Source: Nocardia iowensis
Lineage (GTDB): Bacteria; Actinomycetota; Actinomycetes; Mycobacteriales; Mycobacteriaceae
Length of the DNA: 64,000 bases
Assembly (NCBI RefSeq): GCF_019222765.1
Contig: NZ_CP078145.1
Coordinates: 3,906,001 to 3,970,000, forward strand
Direction of reading: 5' to 3'
Every line of letters begins with the position of its first letter. Position 1 is the first letter of the stretch. The notes under the pieces were generated by a model. That model was given only the letters and a program-made list of their open reading frames with translations, did not search any database and was not told where the DNA came from. Made by a program: the position numbers and the translations under genes. This document shows, piece by piece, positions 62,689 to 64,000 of this stretch.

Positions 62689-63947
62689 CCACGCCTTCGT
62701 CCGCGCCCCACTCCGCACCCGCCCGCTGCCCCGTCCAGCACGGATCCCCGATCGATACCGATGGCCCCCGGGTATCGCTGTACTCCGAGGAATTCGCGGC
62801 GGACCCACACCACGCCTACCGCGAGATGCGGCGCCAATACGGCTCGCTGGTACCGGTGAACATCGCGCCGGACGTGCCAGCCACGCTGGTGATCGGCTAC
62901 CACACCGCGTTGCGGATCCTCAATGACCCCGAGCATTTTCCAGCCGATCCGCGCACCTGGCAAAAGGGTGTGCCCGGTGAGTGCCCGATCCTGCCGATGC
63001 TGGAGTGGCGGCCGAACGCGCTGCGCAGCGCGGGCCTGGAACACACTCGCTACCGGCAGGCCAACGTGGCCGCCATCGCCGAGGTCGACCTGCACAGCCT
63101 GCACGCCACCGTCGAGCGGATCGCCGTCCCGCTGATCAACGCGTTCTGTCAGGACGGCGCGGCAGACCTGATCAGCCAGTACGCGTTTCCGCTCACCTTC
63201 GCGGTGCTCAACGCCACGCTCGGCTGCCCGCCGGAAATCGGCCAGCAGGTCGCGTCCGGCATGGCCGCGATCTTCGAGGGCGTCAACGCCGACAAGGGCA
63301 ACGCGATGCTCACCGACGCGCTGTTCGACCTGGTCACCCTGAAGCGGAACGAGCCGGGTGACGACATCACCTCACGACTGCTCGCGCATCCCGCCAAGCT
63401 CGATGACGTGGAGATGATCCACCAACTGGTGACGCTGTACGGCGCTGGCATCGAGCCGCAGCAGAATCTGATCGTCAATACGCTGCTGCTGATGCTCACC
63501 GACGACCGGTTCGCGGGAAACGTTCTCGGCGGCAGCCTTTCGACCCGCGACGCGCTCGACGAGGTGCTGTTCACCGACCCGCCGATGGCGAACTACTGCG
63601 TGTCCTATCCCCGGCAACCGGTCCTGATCGACGGCGTCTGGCTGCCAGCGCACCAGCCGGTCGTGATCAGCATGTCCGGCTGTAACAACGACCCCTCGAT
63701 CAGCGTCGGGGAGTACGTGGACAATCGCTCGCACCTGGCATGGAGCGTCGGGCCGCACGCCTGCCCGGCCAGGTCGATGGCATACCTGATCGTGCAGGAC
63801 GCCATCGATCAGCTTCTCGATGCATTGCCCGAGTTGGATCTTGCTGTGGCTGCGAACGAATTGTCTTGGCGGCCAGGACCTTTCCATCGCGCTCTGGTGT
63901 CCCTCCCCGTAGTCTTCCCCAAGTCACCACCGTTGAACGTGTTTTAA
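62685..63947 (+). CDS. cvnE: Conservon cytochrome P450, CYP157-like, lacking the ExxR motif, 420 aa
   Basis: I take the TTG at 62685, which overlaps the cvnD stop. Heme-binding loop WSVGPHACPARSMA keeps the axial Cys but departs from FGxGxHxCxG. In the K helix the expected ExxR is replaced by DEVLFTDPP, with Phe in the Arg place. The I helix reads GAGIEPQQN instead of AGxET. In Streptomyces CYP157 members of conservons show the same loss. So heme is probably bound but the catalytic competence is uncertain. A second P450 gene begins 10 bases downstream. Confidence 0.92.
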   Translation: MTTPSSAPHSAPARCPVQHGSPIDTDGPRVSLYSEEFAADPHHAYREMRRQYGSLVPVNIAPDVPATLVIGYHTALRILNDPEHFPADPRTWQKGVPGECPILPMLEWRPNALRSAGLEHTRYRQANVAAIAEVDLHSLHATVERIAVPLINAFCQDGAADLISQYAFPLTFAVLNATLGCPPEIGQQVASGMAAIFEGVNADKGNAMLTDALFDLVTLKRNEPGDDITSRLLAHPAKLDDVEMIHQLVTLYGAGIEPQQNLIVNTLLLMLTDDRFAGNVLGGSLSTRDALDEVLFTDPPMANYCVSYPRQPVLIDGVWLPAHQPVVISMSGCNNDPSISVGEYVDNRSHLAWSVGPHACPARSMAYLIVQDAIDQLLDALPELDLAVAANELSWRPGPFHRALVSLPVVFPKSPPLNVF

Positions 63948-63957
63948 GGAGACTCCG

Positions 63958-64000
63958 ATGGACACTGAGCCCCTAGTTCTGGACCCGACGGGCACCGATA
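63958..64000 (+). CDS. Second conservon cytochrome P450, partial (first 14 residues)
   Basis: ATG at 63958 follows TTAAGGAG. The visible MDTEPLVLDPTGTD resembles the N-terminus of P450s of the CYP154/156 type that often follow CYP157 in conservons. The gene runs off the window end; identification is an inference from this short stretch and the context. Confidence 0.6.
   Translation, partial: MDTEPLVLDPTGTD

Overview
The window is 64 kb of high-GC actinobacterial DNA. Most intergenic gaps are short and many genes overlap by ATGA/GTGA. A conservon with a CYP157-like P450, an Rv0910-type SRPBCC protein, a family 2A encapsulin and paired ANTAR regulators all point to a mycolic-acid actinomycete. 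Nocardia is my best guess, but this is inference without a database search.

Layout. (1) 1-11.8 kb: the right part of an integrative element inserted at the 3' end of a tRNA-Pro(GGG) gene. It holds an integrase, an excisionase-like HTH protein, and a long minus-strand array with two DUF4192 paralogues flanking a PAPS-reductase-like ATP-pyrophosphatase. Several small genes in the array look broken by frameshifts or in-frame stops. The left end lies outside the window. (2) 12-26 kb: core-like genes. These are GAF-ANTAR and PAS-ANTAR regulators, a methyltransferase, a KGG stress peptide, a LysR/DapA-like/MFS cluster, a TetR-hydrolase pair facing an SDR across a perfect inverted repeat, a CPA2 antiporter with its TrkA-C subunit, and a divergent pair of exported carbohydrate-active proteins. 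(3) 26.4-29.3 kb: a family 2A encapsulin shell overlapping its cargo, a SufS-type cysteine desulfurase with a roughly 275-residue disordered, repeat-bearing N-terminal extension. (4) 29.5-30.8 kb: an SDR and a MarR regulator sharing a tandem operator.

(5) 30.8-49.5 kb: a purine-to-glycerate super-cluster. A PucR regulator faces OHCU decarboxylase, HIU hydrolase, urate oxidase, three xanthine-dehydrogenase subunits, 8-oxoguanine/guanine deaminase, an NCS2 permease and XdhC. These are followed by hydroxypyruvate isomerase, tartronate semialdehyde reductase, glyoxylate carboligase, glycerate kinase, allantoinase and allantoicase. Together they take oxopurines to ureidoglycolate and glyoxylate to phosphoglycerate. 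No recognisable ureidoglycolate lyase is present. A small AtzF-C-terminus-like protein sits at the junction of the two halves.

(6) 49.6-54.1 kb: an accessory island with a divergent pair, an SF1 helicase and a HEPN-motif protein, plus a methyltransferase. This is the best candidate for an undescribed (defence-like) system. (7) 54.1-58.7 kb: a LysR-controlled, translationally coupled operon of tartrate dehydrogenase, 2-hydroxycarboxylate transporter and a second glycerate kinase, read as tartrate use. (8) 58.8-64 kb: the Rv0910-type protein, then a conservon (sensor-like ATPase, roadblock, DUF742, small GTPase-like protein, P450 lacking ExxR, start of a second P450) running off the right edge.
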